From: an uncultured Lachnospiraceae bacterium | Lineage (GTDB): Bacteria > Bacillota > Clostridia > Lachnospirales > Lachnospiraceae | Assembly (NCBI GenBank): GCA_910587305.1 | Contig: CAJUKV010000005.1 | Span: forward strand, 1-64,000 | Length of the DNA: 64,000 nt | Direction of reading: 5' to 3' | Shown here: positions 1-8,443 of the stretch, one piece after another | Position numbering within the stretch: the stretch's first letter is position 1 | Layout: the number at the start of each line of letters is the position of its first letter | Notes under the pieces: generated by a model | What the model was told of the DNA's origin: nothing | Database searches by the model: none | The model's input: the letters and a program-made list of their open reading frames with translations, nothing else | Program-made: the position numbers and the translations under genes

Positions 1-54
1 TAGAGCGTTTGGCTACGGACCAAAAGGTCGGGGGTTCGAATCCTCTAACGCACG
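1..54 (+). tRNA. tRNA-Arg(ACG), 3' part
   Basis: The window opens inside a tRNA. Visible are the 3' side of the D stem (GAGC, 3-6), an anticodon stem TTTGG/CCAAA around the loop CTACGGA (anticodon ACG, 15-17), a five-base variable loop, a T arm with loop TTCGAAT (35-41), and the acceptor strand AACGCAC with discriminator G. CCA is not encoded. The 5' third lies before the window. Anticodon ACG reads CGU-family arginine codons after A34 deamination. Confidence 0.93.
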
Positions 55-67
55 CGATTGAAAAAGG

Positions 68-105
68 GCGGAGATACTAATTGATATAGTATTTCCGCTA
101 TTTTT
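68..105 (+). terminator. Rho-independent terminator after the tRNA
   Basis: A stem of about 12 bp (GCGGAGATACTA against TAGTATTTCCGC, with one mismatch) is followed by TATTTTT. It sits directly downstream of the tRNA and before mscL, so it probably ends the tRNA transcript. Confidence 0.75.
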
Positions 106-214
106 AATCACAATGCCGGCGTCAGCCTGCAAAGCAAGATATAGTTTGGGTGGTAAAACGGTTTTTAAACCGGTAAAGCTATGGTTTAATACAAAAGAGG
201 AGTGAAATATTATT

Positions 215-673
215 ATGAAGGAGTTCCTGAAAGAGTTTAAAAAATTTATCTCAAGAGGCAATGTAATTGATATGGCTGTAGGTATTATCATTGGCAGCGC
301 TTTTACTGCAATTGTAAATTCGCTGGTAAATGATGTTATGATGCCGCTTTTATCAATTCTTACAGGTGGACTGGACTTTGCGTCTTTGTGCATCGTCTTA
401 GGCGAGGGAGAGGGAGCGGCAACTTTAAACTATGGCGCATTCATTGCAGCCGTTATTAATTTTCTATTGATAGCATTTGTTATCTTTACTATGATTAAAG
501 CAATCAATAAGCTTTCCGGAAAGAAGCCTGAAGCGCCAAAGGAGGAGCCCAAAAAGAAGGTATGTCCTTTCTGCAAGGAGGAAGTGTCAATTGACGCGGT
601 CAAATGTCCCCACTGTACATCGGATCTTGTGGAAGATGCGGCGGGTGCCGACGAAGATGGCGTGTTGGAATAA
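215..673 (+). CDS. mscL: Large-conductance mechanosensitive channel MscL with C-terminal zinc ribbon
   Basis: The channel is a homopentameric membrane valve that opens under high membrane tension to release solutes on hypo-osmotic shock. The N-terminal amphipathic helix is followed by the family signature around residues 13-30 (GNVIDMAVGIIIGSAF), TM1 at about 18-45 and TM2 at about 75-95. At 152 residues it is slightly longer than usual MscL (about 130-140). The extra C-terminal part holds two CxxC pairs (C117/C120 and C131/C134, CPFC and CPHC), a zinc-ribbon pattern that the classical channel lacks. The start follows a GAGGAG site. The gene stands alone after the tRNA terminator; the next gene starts about 30 bp downstream on the same strand and may be cotranscribed. 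Confidence 0.95.
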   Translation: MKEFLKEFKKFISRGNVIDMAVGIIIGSAFTAIVNSLVNDVMMPLLSILTGGLDFASLCIVLGEGEGAATLNYGAFIAAVINFLLIAFVIFTMIKAINKLSGKKPEAPKEEPKKKVCPFCKEEVSIDAVKCPHCTSDLVEDAAGADEDGVLE

Positions 674-703
674 GCTCTGCTTATGGCATGCGGAGGTATG
701 GAG

Positions 704-1537
704 ATGATACAGGGTTCGCAGAAAAAAATTGCAGCGATCAATGATTTGACCGGTTATGGAAGATGTGCGCTTACGGTATCCATGCCGGTTATTTCACATA
801 TGAAAATTCAGTGTTGTCCGGTTCCGACTTCTATTTTATCCAATCATACAGGGTATGAGGAGTATTTCTTTGACGACTATACGGACAGGCTTCCAGGCTA
901 TCTTGCCATGTGGAAGAAGCTGGGAGTAAAGTTTGACGGTATCATATCCGGCTTTCTGGGGTCAAAGGAACAGATTGGCATTGTGGAAGAGTTTATCCGG
1001 CAGTTTCGGGAGGAAAATACAATTGTGGTGGTAGATCCTGTGATGGGCGATCACGGGAAGATTGCCGGGACTTATACGGAGGAAATGTGTCATGAAATGC
1101 GAAAGCTGGTATCCCTTGCAGATATCATAACCCCCAATTTGACGGAGGCTTGTAAGCTGACGGATACGCCTTACCGGGAAAAGGGTTGGAAAATGGCGGA
1201 GTTATTTGACCTGACTGAAAAGCTGCGCGCTATGGGGCCTGAAAGCGTAGTGATCACAGGAATCCCTCAGGGGAAATTTATCGCCAATTATATGAATCAG
1301 GAAAACGTAAAGCCCATGGTGCTTAGAACCTGCCGTGAGGGTACGGAGCGATGCGGGACAGGAGATTTGTTTGCCGCCATTATAGCTGCGGATGCGGTAA
1401 ATGGAGTGCCTTTTGACAAGTCGGTACGTAAAGCATCGCTTTTTGTAAAAAAGTGTATGGTAAAGTCAATGGAAATGAATATTGATCAGAAAAACGGCGT
1501 ATGCTTTGAGGAGATCCTGCATCTATTAAAGGTATAA
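704..1537 (+). CDS. Pyridoxal/pyridoxamine kinase-like protein (ribokinase superfamily)
   Basis: This is probably an ATP-dependent kinase of B6 vitamers in the PLP salvage pathway, in the cytosol. The fold signs are an N-terminal NDLTGYGRCALT stretch, VVVDPVMGDHG near the middle, TPNLTEA, and the GTGD anion-hole/catalytic-base motif at residues 218-221. Length (277 aa) fits the PdxK/PdxY group. The ATG at 704 is chosen because it lies 7 nt after CGGAGG; upstream in-frame ATGs at 683 and 698 overlap or precede that site. The exact vitamer preference cannot be read from the sequence. The ribokinase superfamily also includes thiamine-pathway (ThiD-type) kinases, which is the main alternative. 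Confidence 0.85.
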   Translation: MIQGSQKKIAAINDLTGYGRCALTVSMPVISHMKIQCCPVPTSILSNHTGYEEYFFDDYTDRLPGYLAMWKKLGVKFDGIISGFLGSKEQIGIVEEFIRQFREENTIVVVDPVMGDHGKIAGTYTEEMCHEMRKLVSLADIITPNLTEACKLTDTPYREKGWKMAELFDLTEKLRAMGPESVVITGIPQGKFIANYMNQENVKPMVLRTCREGTERCGTGDLFAAIIAADAVNGVPFDKSVRKASLFVKKCMVKSMEMNIDQKNGVCFEEILHLLKV

Positions 1538-1655
1538 TTTGTGACCGGAAAATAAGGGCTTGAATAGATAAAGGGTACCGCAAAACGGCATGTCCAACTT
1601 TGATTTGGGGGTCAAATAAACATGTGTCATGTTTGCCTGACCCATGGAGATAAAG

Positions 1656-3203
1656 ATGAAGCAATTTTTGAAATGCTTATTTAAAATTATATTTGGCCGT
1701 ACTTTGATTATCATTTTGATGGTAATTCTACAGGCAGCCGCACTCCTTGGCAGTTTTGTGGGGCTTAGGAATTATTTTCCTCTTATTTGGGAGAGCATGA
1801 ATGTCTTAGGAGCCTTTTTGATTATCTTCATTATTAACAGGGACGAGCCTGCTGAGTTTAAACTTAGCTGGATTATACCAATCTGCCTGTTCCCGGTGTT
1901 GGGCGCTTTGATTTATATTTTTATTATGGGGAATTTCAGCGCCGTCGGTCTTAAGGCAAAGCTGGGCAGGCGTCTGAAAGAAACGGACGGCCTGCTTTTT
2001 ATGGATAAGAAAACGGAGGTGGCTATCGAGAGCAGTTCGGTGCAGTTTAAGGGTTTTGCGCATTATATGGGGAATACGGCGGGATTTCCGGCCTATCATA
2101 ATTCCACGGCCGTTTATTACCCTCTTGGGGAGAATAAATTTGCCGATTTGCTTGTGGAACTTCAAAAAGCTGAGAAATATATTTTTATAGAATATTTCAT
2201 TATTGAGCCGGGCGTAATGTGGAATGCGGTGCTTGACATTTTAAAGGAAAAAGCAAAAAAGGGAGTGGAGGTACGCGTCATGTATGATGGTATGTGCTCT
2301 ATTATGCTGCTCCCTTACTGGTATCCGCGAAAGCTTAAGCAATATGGAATTAAGGCTAAGATGTTTGCGCCTATTGTGCCATTTTTATCCACGTCACAAA
2401 ATAACAGGGATCACAGAAAAATTGTGGTGATTGATGGGAAGGTCGCTTTTACGGGCGGCGTAAACCTTGCGGATGAATATATTAACGAGGTGGTCAGGTT
2501 TGGCCATTGGAAGGATGTATCCGTAAAAATCACGGGAGATGCGGTGCGCAGCTTTACGGTGATGTTTCTTCAATTGTGGAATGCCTCGGAAAAGGCGGAT
2601 GGAGAATACGAGAAATACCTGAAAAATGTCACTTTTGAAAAGCCTCCTGTCTCGGATGGGTTTGTGATTCCTTATGGGGAAACGCCCACCAGGAGCAACG
2701 AAGTGGGGAAAACGGTTTATGCCTCTATCTTTAATAGCGCCTCTAAATATGTGCACATTATGACGCCATATTTTATCATTGACAGGGAGTTTCTGGATTG
2801 TATGCGTTATGCGGCCGCAAGGGGGGTGGAGGTGTCTATGATTTTACCCCATATTCCGGATAAAAAGGTGATATATTATATTGCAAGGACTTTTTATCCG
2901 GTGCTTTTGGAGGCGGGGATAAAGGTATACGAATATACGCCCGGATTCGTGCATGCCAAGGTTTTTGTTTCGGACGATATCTGCGCCACGGTTGGCACAA
3001 TCAATTTGGATTACAGAAGCTTTTATCATCATTTTGAGTGCGGGGCATATTTTTATGATAGCTCCGTGGTTGCAAAGGTTGAGGAAGATTTTCAGGCTAC
3101 GATTTTGAAATGTCAGGAAGTCACATTGGACTATTACCATAAACTGCCTTTGTATCAAAAGATAATAGGAAGAACTTCCAGACTTTTAGCGCCGCTGCTC
3201 TAA
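1656..3203 (+). CDS. cls: Cardiolipin synthase (phospholipase D superfamily)
   Basis: The enzyme condenses two phosphatidylglycerols into cardiolipin plus glycerol at the cytoplasmic membrane. Two N-terminal TM helices (about residues 12-32 and 37-60, with a further hydrophobic stretch to about 90) precede two complete HxKxxxxD motifs, at His253 (HRKIVVID) and His433 (HAKVFVSD), each followed by G(G/T)xN. About 515 aa, a typical length. ATG 1656 sits 6 nt after GGAG; an in-frame ATG at 1644 would place that site inside the gene. The 118-bp leader contains ACCGCAAAACGGCATGTCC (1577-1595), which resembles hairpin 3 of the interspersed element I found elsewhere in the window. Confidence 0.94.
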   Translation: MKQFLKCLFKIIFGRTLIIILMVILQAAALLGSFVGLRNYFPLIWESMNVLGAFLIIFIINRDEPAEFKLSWIIPICLFPVLGALIYIFIMGNFSAVGLKAKLGRRLKETDGLLFMDKKTEVAIESSSVQFKGFAHYMGNTAGFPAYHNSTAVYYPLGENKFADLLVELQKAEKYIFIEYFIIEPGVMWNAVLDILKEKAKKGVEVRVMYDGMCSIMLLPYWYPRKLKQYGIKAKMFAPIVPFLSTSQNNRDHRKIVVIDGKVAFTGGVNLADEYINEVVRFGHWKDVSVKITGDAVRSFTVMFLQLWNASEKADGEYEKYLKNVTFEKPPVSDGFVIPYGETPTRSNEVGKTVYASIFNSASKYVHIMTPYFIIDREFLDCMRYAAARGVEVSMILPHIPDKKVIYYIARTFYPVLLEAGIKVYEYTPGFVHAKVFVSDDICATVGTINLDYRSFYHHFECGAYFYDSSVVAKVEEDFQATILKCQEVTLDYYHKLPLYQKIIGRTSRLLAPLL

Positions 3204-3272
3204 AAAGCGGAATGGATTTTTTAACCTGCGTTTGCAAGGTGACGGAAAACAGGGAGAAAAGGAAGTGGTTTT

Positions 3273-3659
3273 ATGCAGGGGATTTTATACGACGCTACAA
3301 AAATAAAGGTATGCCAGGCTTTTTATGAAATATGTGATTATGCGGAGCTGTCGCGGGAATGGGCGGATGAAATGTGGATGAACATTTTAGCCAACAGGCA
3401 GCTCTATAAGGAGCTTACATATTATATAGAGCATCACACGTTTTTAGACGAAATGAAGGTGTGCGGGTATTCCCTTTGCGATTTATATGTCTGGCAGATG
3501 AACCGGTACAATCTGATTAAAGATACGGGGAAAAATTCAAGAACCTGCAATAAGGAAAAGATGGCAATGCTTGCCTTTGGCACAATGATGAATTTACTGA
3601 AAAATCCGGAAGAATACAGGAAAAGGCTGGAGGAAGGGCAGGGGACAGATAAGCTTTAA
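3273..3659 (+). CDS. Hypothetical protein, 128 aa
   Basis: I do not recognise a family. The protein is soluble, predicted mostly helical, rich in Tyr, Met and Cys in its first 80 residues, with a charged C-terminus. A GGAGAAAAGGAAG region precedes ATG 3273. It lies between cardiolipin synthase (69 bp upstream) and a HAAS-like gene (67 bp downstream), all on the plus strand, so cotranscription is possible. Codon use resembles the neighbours, which supports a real gene. Confidence 0.7.
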   Translation: MQGILYDATKIKVCQAFYEICDYAELSREWADEMWMNILANRQLYKELTYYIEHHTFLDEMKVCGYSLCDLYVWQMNRYNLIKDTGKNSRTCNKEKMAMLAFGTMMNLLKNPEEYRKRLEEGQGTDKL

Positions 3660-3670
3660 TTAGGGCGAAA

Positions 3671-3726
3671 TTGTTTTGTCAGCCCGGCACAAATTCACAG
3701 GTTAAGAAAGGAACAGGAGGACTGGT
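3671..3726 (+). repeat. Degenerate copy of leader element II
   Basis: TTGTCAGCCCGGCACAAATT and the CACAGGTT that follows resemble the AAATTT-containing leaders at 17226, 26112 and 28523. As there, the segment ends in an AGGAGG site just before the start codon (GTG 3727). Similarity is partial, so membership is tentative. Confidence 0.4.
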
Positions 3727-4080
3727 GTGACAAAGCAGGAATTTTTAACGGAACTTCAAAGAACTTTAAATGGAAGAATGGGAAGCAGACAGGCGGCGCC
3801 TCATATATCTTATTATCAGGAATATATCGAAACGGAAATGCGTAAAGGGCAAAGGGAGGAAGAAGTTATTACAAGTCTTGGAAATCCAAGATTGCTTGGA
3901 AAAAGCATTGGAGATGCTTTTGAACGGTCCGTGCAAAAAGCCACCCCCAAAGAAAGGGCGGAAGAGTATGGACTACAGGCTTTAAAATATGGGAAAGTTC
4001 TGGGAAGAAGATGTGGACAAATGGGTATGGAGGCGATAAGGCGAGCAAAGGTATGGTTTGACAGATTAAATGAAAAATAG
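3727..4080 (+). CDS. HAAS-like (DUF1700-type) small protein
   Basis: 117 aa starting at GTG 3727, six nt after AGGAGG. The N-terminal half (MTKQEFLTELQRTL..., ISYYQEYIETEM..., EEEVITSLGNPRLLGKSI) follows the pattern of HAAS/DUF1700 domains: a short helical module with a YYxEY motif and a GxP turn, usually fused to or partnered with membrane proteins and PadR-type regulators. Here no TM segment follows; the C-terminal 50 residues are basic and helical. Function is unknown. No PadR partner is adjacent. A perfect hairpin follows the stop. Confidence 0.65.
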   Translation: MTKQEFLTELQRTLNGRMGSRQAAPHISYYQEYIETEMRKGQREEEVITSLGNPRLLGKSIGDAFERSVQKATPKERAEEYGLQALKYGKVLGRRCGQMGMEAIRRAKVWFDRLNEK

Positions 4081-4127
4081 CGGCGCCGACATAATTTATT
4101 TTCACGAATCTTTGATCTTTAAAAATC

Positions 4128-4155
4128 GTAAAGCCTGTCATAAGGCAGGCTTTAC
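4128..4155. terminator. Perfect 10-bp hairpin downstream of the HAAS-like gene
   Basis: GTAAAGCCTG and CAGGCTTTAC flank an 8-nt loop. There is no T-run on either side, so termination is uncertain. It may be a processing or stabilising hairpin. Confidence 0.45.
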
Positions 4156-4361
4156 AGGGGAGTATAAATAATTAATATAAGGGTTGTAAACAGAAATTGA
4201 AGGGTTTTCCTGCTTACACGTACATTATAGCGTATATTTTTGAGTTATGCAATGTTAAATAGAGCCAAAGTCCTGGCAGAAGTGCTGATAAAATTGTGCA
4301 AAACAGACAACGGAAGCGATTCATTATAGGTTATTTTAACAAATTGTTTGAATTGCGATAA

Positions 4362-4383
4362 ATATAGTACTAAAGTACTATAT
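4362..4383. promoter_or_regulatory. 22-bp palindrome upstream of the Asn/Gln-rich gene, operator candidate
   Basis: ATATAGTACT and AGTACTATAT are exact inverted arms around AA. The site lies 72 bp before the start of the small gene at 4456, in an otherwise gene-free stretch (4156-4455). It overlaps A/T-rich promoter-like sequence (TTAACA at 4336, TTGTTT at 4344). It could bind a dimeric regulator. Nothing else was recognised in this gap. Confidence 0.4.
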
Positions 4384-4455
4384 TTTGAGGGTATAAAAGA
4401 TTTGTAAAAGGAAAATAATACTCATGTAACCTAAAGAATCAGGAGGAAACAAATT

Positions 4456-4605
4456 ATGTCTAAGAATGATTATCAGAACAACCAGAACAGTCAGAACCAG
4501 AACAATCAGAATCAGGAAAACAAATCCAGCCAGAATAGCCAGAACAGCCAGAAGAACAGCTCTTCTAACTGCAAGGACAACAACAAAAAGAACAACGAGT
4601 TCTAA
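4456..4605 (+). CDS. Small Asn/Gln/Ser-rich protein, 49 aa
   Basis: ATG 4456 follows AGGAGGAAACAAATT, a near-ideal ribosome site, and the frame ends at TAA 4603. Of 49 residues, about 30 are Asn, Gln or Ser, with Lys towards the C-terminus and a single Cys39. There is no signal peptide and no TM segment. A strong terminator follows 31 bp later and a perfect palindrome lies upstream, so this looks like a self-contained transcription unit. Function is unknown; low-complexity N/Q proteins of this size in spore-formers can be spore-associated, but that is only a guess. Confidence 0.75.
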   Translation: MSKNDYQNNQNSQNQNNQNQENKSSQNSQNSQKNSSSNCKDNNKKNNEF

Positions 4606-4636
4606 TCGGATTTGGAAAATTTGGAAAATGTTCTTG

Positions 4637-4665
4637 AAAGAGCCGGCCTATGGGCCGGCTCTTTT
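4637..4665 (+). terminator. Strong Rho-independent terminator
   Basis: AAAGAGCCGGCC and GGCCGGCTCTTT form a perfect 12-bp GC-rich stem around a TATG loop, followed by T. The flanking A and T runs allow use in both directions, which would also serve the minus-strand response regulator gene ending at 4743. Confidence 0.92.
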
Positions 4666-4742
4666 CATGCAATAAGCCGATTTGCGAAACCTGTCGGCGT
4701 TTGATTTCCATAAGCTAACTTGCAAAGCCTGACAGCATATGT

Positions 4743-6308
4743 TTATATTTTTGATTGGCGGTAATCTCCCGGGCTTTGTCCGGTAAGAGCTTTGAAGGCC
4801 CTCACAAAATGGGAGTGCTCCGTATAACCTGTCTGCTGGGCCACTTCATAAATGCGCAGATTGGTGGTGGTAAGCAGTTCCTTAGCCTTCTCAATGCGAA
4901 AGCCTCGCAGATAGTTTCGGAAAGTAGTCCCCGTCTTTTGACTGAACAGCGTTGAAAAATAATTCTCGCTTAAAAATACATGGGTAGCCACATCATTTAA
5001 AGTAAGATTATCCTGATAGTTATTATGGATATATTCCTTTGCCTTTTGAATGACATAGTCGTCCTTATTTTCCATGCTATGTATTAATTCTCCAATCAGA
5101 TAGTTGATACAAGAATACAGGCGCTTTTGTAAGGCGGAAAGGCTTTCGGATTTCTCAATATGCTCGAAAGGATCATAGTCCGTAAATTTACTGGTACTGA
5201 TAACAGATATAAAAGCGGGATTTTTGTTTAAAATGGAATAGACAAAATGGTTCATCTCCTTTTTTACTTCTGCGATAGAAGGATGTAAAAAGGTGAATGC
5301 TGCAAAGCAATGCTCCAGATTTTTTATCGTGGATGCATAGTCGTAGGAAGCTGCGGAAATCGCAGCCGCATCAATACAGTCTGACAAAAACTGCCGGCTT
5401 ATGGAGTTTTCCGGTGCAGCATAAGGCAAATCAAAGTAATATTTTTCAAATCCTTTTCGGCAGTCGGCATCCGCCTGGTAAATGTGATCATAGGTGTACC
5501 AGACGGAAGTAAAGCTGTATTTAAAATGATCCTTGTTTAAAAGGGTCAGAAAGGGATCCAGAATTTTTTCGGGTTCCAGGGATGCCTCATCTGAAAACAG
5601 GAGAAAAATCCAATAGGTATCAATCCTTCCATATACGACAGTAGGTTTCAACAACGCTATTTCAGGGGAACTGCCCAAAAAAGATTCCACACGGTCAGTC
5701 ATAAACTGAAACATGGTTAAGTAATTGCTGTACAGCGCCCGCTTAATGTCCACATAGCACATCAGACAAAAGGTCCGGCCGGAAATGTGGTGCTCCTGCT
5801 CAAAAGTGCAGGCGTTGGGCAATTGTGTATTTGAATTGCCCACAAGAGCCTCTAAAAGCTGCTGCATCTTTAAAATAGATGAAAGAGAATAGGTCTGCTT
5901 GGAAAAGGCGGGAAGCTGACTTTGGGTTTTCTTTAATTCCCGTAGTATACCAATTAGCAGGCCTTCATCCACAGGCTTTAGCAGGTAGTCCGATGCGCCT
6001 AAACGCATGGCGTTTTTCACCAGATTAAAATCGTCATATCCGCTCAGGACGATAGTGGAACAAGAAAGCTTTTGCTCTTTTATGAATTTTAAAAGGTCTA
6101 TTCCGGAGTATAAAGGCATTTTGATATCTGTGATAACGGCGTGGATTGGCTCGCTGGTAAGGAGCTGTGTTGCCATGAGTCCATTTTTACAGGTAAAAAT
6201 GAGTATCTCGTCCCTGGAAAAATGGCTGGATATAATTTTTTCCAGTCCCAGCAGAATTTGATTATCATCATCCACCAGCAGAAGTTTAAAGGGAGTCTGA
6301 GATTCCAT
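4743..6308 (-). CDS. Response regulator, YesN type (REC plus AraC-family HTH)
   Basis: The cytosolic DNA-binding partner of the adjacent sensor kinase. An N-terminal receiver domain (residues 8-125) has the acidic pair D13/D14, phospho-acceptor Asp61 (VITDIKMP) and the conserved Lys in YLLKPV. A linker of about 280 residues follows, then a C-terminal AraC double HTH (about 415-515; SENYFSTLFSQKTG and GYTEHSHFVRAFK). 521 aa. The start at 6308 follows AAGGAGGACTTTC. The frame extends upstream to 6422, but that part overlaps the kinase gene. The gene overlaps the kinase 3' end by 23 bp, so translational coupling is likely. Expected target: the divergent ABC transporter at 8444. Confidence 0.92.
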   Translation of the reverse strand: MESQTPFKLLLVDDDNQILLGLEKIISSHFSRDEILIFTCKNGLMATQLLTSEPIHAVITDIKMPLYSGIDLLKFIKEQKLSCSTIVLSGYDDFNLVKNAMRLGASDYLLKPVDEGLLIGILRELKKTQSQLPAFSKQTYSLSSILKMQQLLEALVGNSNTQLPNACTFEQEHHISGRTFCLMCYVDIKRALYSNYLTMFQFMTDRVESFLGSSPEIALLKPTVVYGRIDTYWIFLLFSDEASLEPEKILDPFLTLLNKDHFKYSFTSVWYTYDHIYQADADCRKGFEKYYFDLPYAAPENSISRQFLSDCIDAAAISAASYDYASTIKNLEHCFAAFTFLHPSIAEVKKEMNHFVYSILNKNPAFISVISTSKFTDYDPFEHIEKSESLSALQKRLYSCINYLIGELIHSMENKDDYVIQKAKEYIHNNYQDNLTLNDVATHVFLSENYFSTLFSQKTGTTFRNYLRGFRIEKAKELLTTTNLRIYEVAQQTGYTEHSHFVRAFKALTGQSPGDYRQSKI

Positions 6309-8169
6309 GAAAGTCCTCCTTTGTATGAGATAAAAGTGGGGCAGGCGTTTTGGGTATGCGAACGGTGACGGATGTTCCCCTGCCGGGGGAACTGTTAATA
6401 ACAAGCCCGTAGTTTTTGCCATAATATAGTCTGATACGGCGATGAATATTTTTAAGTCCTATTCCATAGCGTGTATTGTCCTCGTCGTCAAGGGAGGCTC
6501 TTAAATCCTCCAGGTATTGTTTTTCCATGCCGTGTCCATTGTCAGAGATTGTAAAGACCAAATCGTTTTTTTCTTCATATCCCCACACCTGAATGTGAAT
6601 TGCATCCTGCAGCCCCTTTGTTGCGTGGTTGGCTGAATTTTCCACAAGAGGCTGGAAGATCACTTTTATCATACAGTATTCGTAAAGGGCTTTGTCTATT
6701 AAAATATCAACCTGAAGCCTGGGGAAACAATAATGCAGCAGGGAGGTATAATACTGCAAATGTTCTAATTCCTCCCGGATACTGACAAGGGCGGACTGGT
6801 TGGTTACGCCATAGCGAAGCACCTTTGACAGGAGAAGGCACATTTCGCTCAGTTCCATATACCCATGGGTATAGGCGGACATACGCATATTTTCAAGGGT
6901 ATTATAGAGGAAGTGCGGGTTAATTTGGGAACGGAGCATCTGCAGCTCTAAGTTGCGTTCCGCCAAAGTACGCACATAAACCTCATCAATTAACTGCTGT
7001 ACACGCTCAGACATATTATTGAGGGAATGGGTCAGGTAGGATAGCTCATCTGTCTGGGAACAGGGGACACGAACGCTGAAATTACCCCGGCCAATCTCCT
7101 CGCACATGTTGACAAGCCTGGCAAGGGGACGGTTGATGCTGCTGATTATGCCTACAAATATGGTGATGTTGAGTAAAATTAAAATCAGGCCGCCAAGCAG
7201 TATGCCGAAAACTTTTTGAAACTGCTCATAAAGCAAAAGCCCTGTGGGGGTGCGTATAACACTGTAGGAACCGCCGGATTTCATAGTGTAGGAGATATGG
7301 TAGATATATTTTATCCCTTCCTGTACACGCGTGAAGGAATAATCTCCCTGACGACGGGATGCAAACAGAATATCCTGTTCCAACGCATCATCCAGGTTTC
7401 CAATAATTTTCTGACCGGTGGAATCGTAGATGGCGTAAAACTGCTCATCAAACAGTTTATCCGTGTTAAAGGTGATGGGAATATCTGCGGCACGGATTCC
7501 GGTCAAGGTGATGCAGAAGGGTTTTAGGGTAAGGTGATCGTACAGTATTCTGGCAGCATGCAGGTTCTGATGGGTCTTTCGCAAACCAAGGGAAAGGGTT
7601 TCCTCGCTGTTGAGGATATAAATTTTTCCTCCCAGTTCCTGACATTTGACATACCAGGAATCGGCGCTGTGGTCTTTTCTTGGGAGACTGATATTGTATA
7701 CGGACTTACTGTCAATGAGTTCTCCCTTTTCGTCCAGCAGCACAAGAGATTCCACCTCAGGAAACTGGATGAAAACTTCGCCGCACCGATTATAAAATAC
7801 CCTGTAAAAATCAGGATTGGTCATATGGGCATGATCCGCTCCGATGAGATATTGAAGCAGAGGGTCGTTATACCTTTCCGGCATGTGAGCCAGCGGAAAG
7901 CTTGAAGCGGTATCGAGCTTCTCCAAAATGGAATTGGTGTGGAGCAGCAGGATGTGGTTTAAGTTATAAATAGCGGTGTTTTGCTGTAATCTGCAGTTCT
8001 GCACATAGAAAAAAAGAATCATCAGATAGGCAGAGATTAGCATAAAGACTTCTAATACCATAAGAACCTGCAGCCTGCGGCTGATATGGTAAAAGCGGGG
8101 CGTTTTTTTGTTTGGATGAAATAAATGAGGGAGGGAAGAAAGCGTATATTTTTTCATATGAATAACCAT
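6286..8169 (-). CDS. Sensor histidine kinase, YesM type
   Basis: A membrane sensor of extracellular carbohydrate-type signals. TM1 (about 33-57), a large extracytoplasmic sensor region to about 310, TM2 (about 315-340), a HAMP domain, then the His_kinase module with His419 in NPHFLYNTL, and a HATPase domain (N box NSANHATKG, DNGHGM, GIGLKN). 627 aa, normal for the family. The start is set at 8169; its ribosome site (AAAGAGAAAGAT) is weak, and ATG 8157 is an alternative. The first 16 bases of the gene are identical to those around the GH32 start at 21588. It forms an operon with the response regulator and is divergent from the transporter. Confidence 0.92.
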   Translation of the reverse strand: MVIHMKKYTLSSLPHLFHPNKKTPRFYHISRRLQVLMVLEVFMLISAYLMILFFYVQNCRLQQNTAIYNLNHILLLHTNSILEKLDTASSFPLAHMPERYNDPLLQYLIGADHAHMTNPDFYRVFYNRCGEVFIQFPEVESLVLLDEKGELIDSKSVYNISLPRKDHSADSWYVKCQELGGKIYILNSEETLSLGLRKTHQNLHAARILYDHLTLKPFCITLTGIRAADIPITFNTDKLFDEQFYAIYDSTGQKIIGNLDDALEQDILFASRRQGDYSFTRVQEGIKYIYHISYTMKSGGSYSVIRTPTGLLLYEQFQKVFGILLGGLILILLNITIFVGIISSINRPLARLVNMCEEIGRGNFSVRVPCSQTDELSYLTHSLNNMSERVQQLIDEVYVRTLAERNLELQMLRSQINPHFLYNTLENMRMSAYTHGYMELSEMCLLLSKVLRYGVTNQSALVSIREELEHLQYYTSLLHYCFPRLQVDILIDKALYEYCMIKVIFQPLVENSANHATKGLQDAIHIQVWGYEEKNDLVFTISDNGHGMEKQYLEDLRASLDDEDNTRYGIGLKNIHRRIRLYYGKNYGLVINSSPGRGTSVTVRIPKTPAPLLSHTKEDFHGISDSL

Positions 8170-8362
8170 ATCTTTCTCTTTATAGTAAATAAACTTTTAT
8201 GGTAAACCTTTTTACCTTTATCATGAGTTCATCTTTTTGTGCAAAATGTATTAAAATGCTAATTCCAGCTTTAATTATTAATTAATTATGCAATAAATTA
8301 TAACATAAAAGTAAGAAAAGTAAAACACAGGAAAAAATGGTAAGAAACAGGAAACCAGGGCA

Positions 8363-8391
8363 TTTTAAAGGATGGTTGATTTTGTTATACT
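8363..8391 (+). promoter_or_regulatory. Candidate activator-dependent promoter of the ABC transporter operon
   Basis: TATACT (8386-8391) lies 17 bp after a poor -35 (TTTTAA, 8363-8368), 52 bp before the lipoprotein start. A weak -35 box fits activation by the divergent response regulator, but no operator was identified. The rest of the 274-bp divergent region is A/T-rich and holds no gene. Confidence 0.45.
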
Positions 8392-8443
8392 TTAGCCACG
8401 AAACAAGAAAGCATTCTTAGGGAGAAGAAAAGGAGAAAACGAA

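Noticed and set aside
6309..6422. 38-residue N-terminal extension of the response regulator
   Set aside because: It overlaps the kinase gene, and the start at 6308 has a strong AAGGAGG site directly before the receiver domain.
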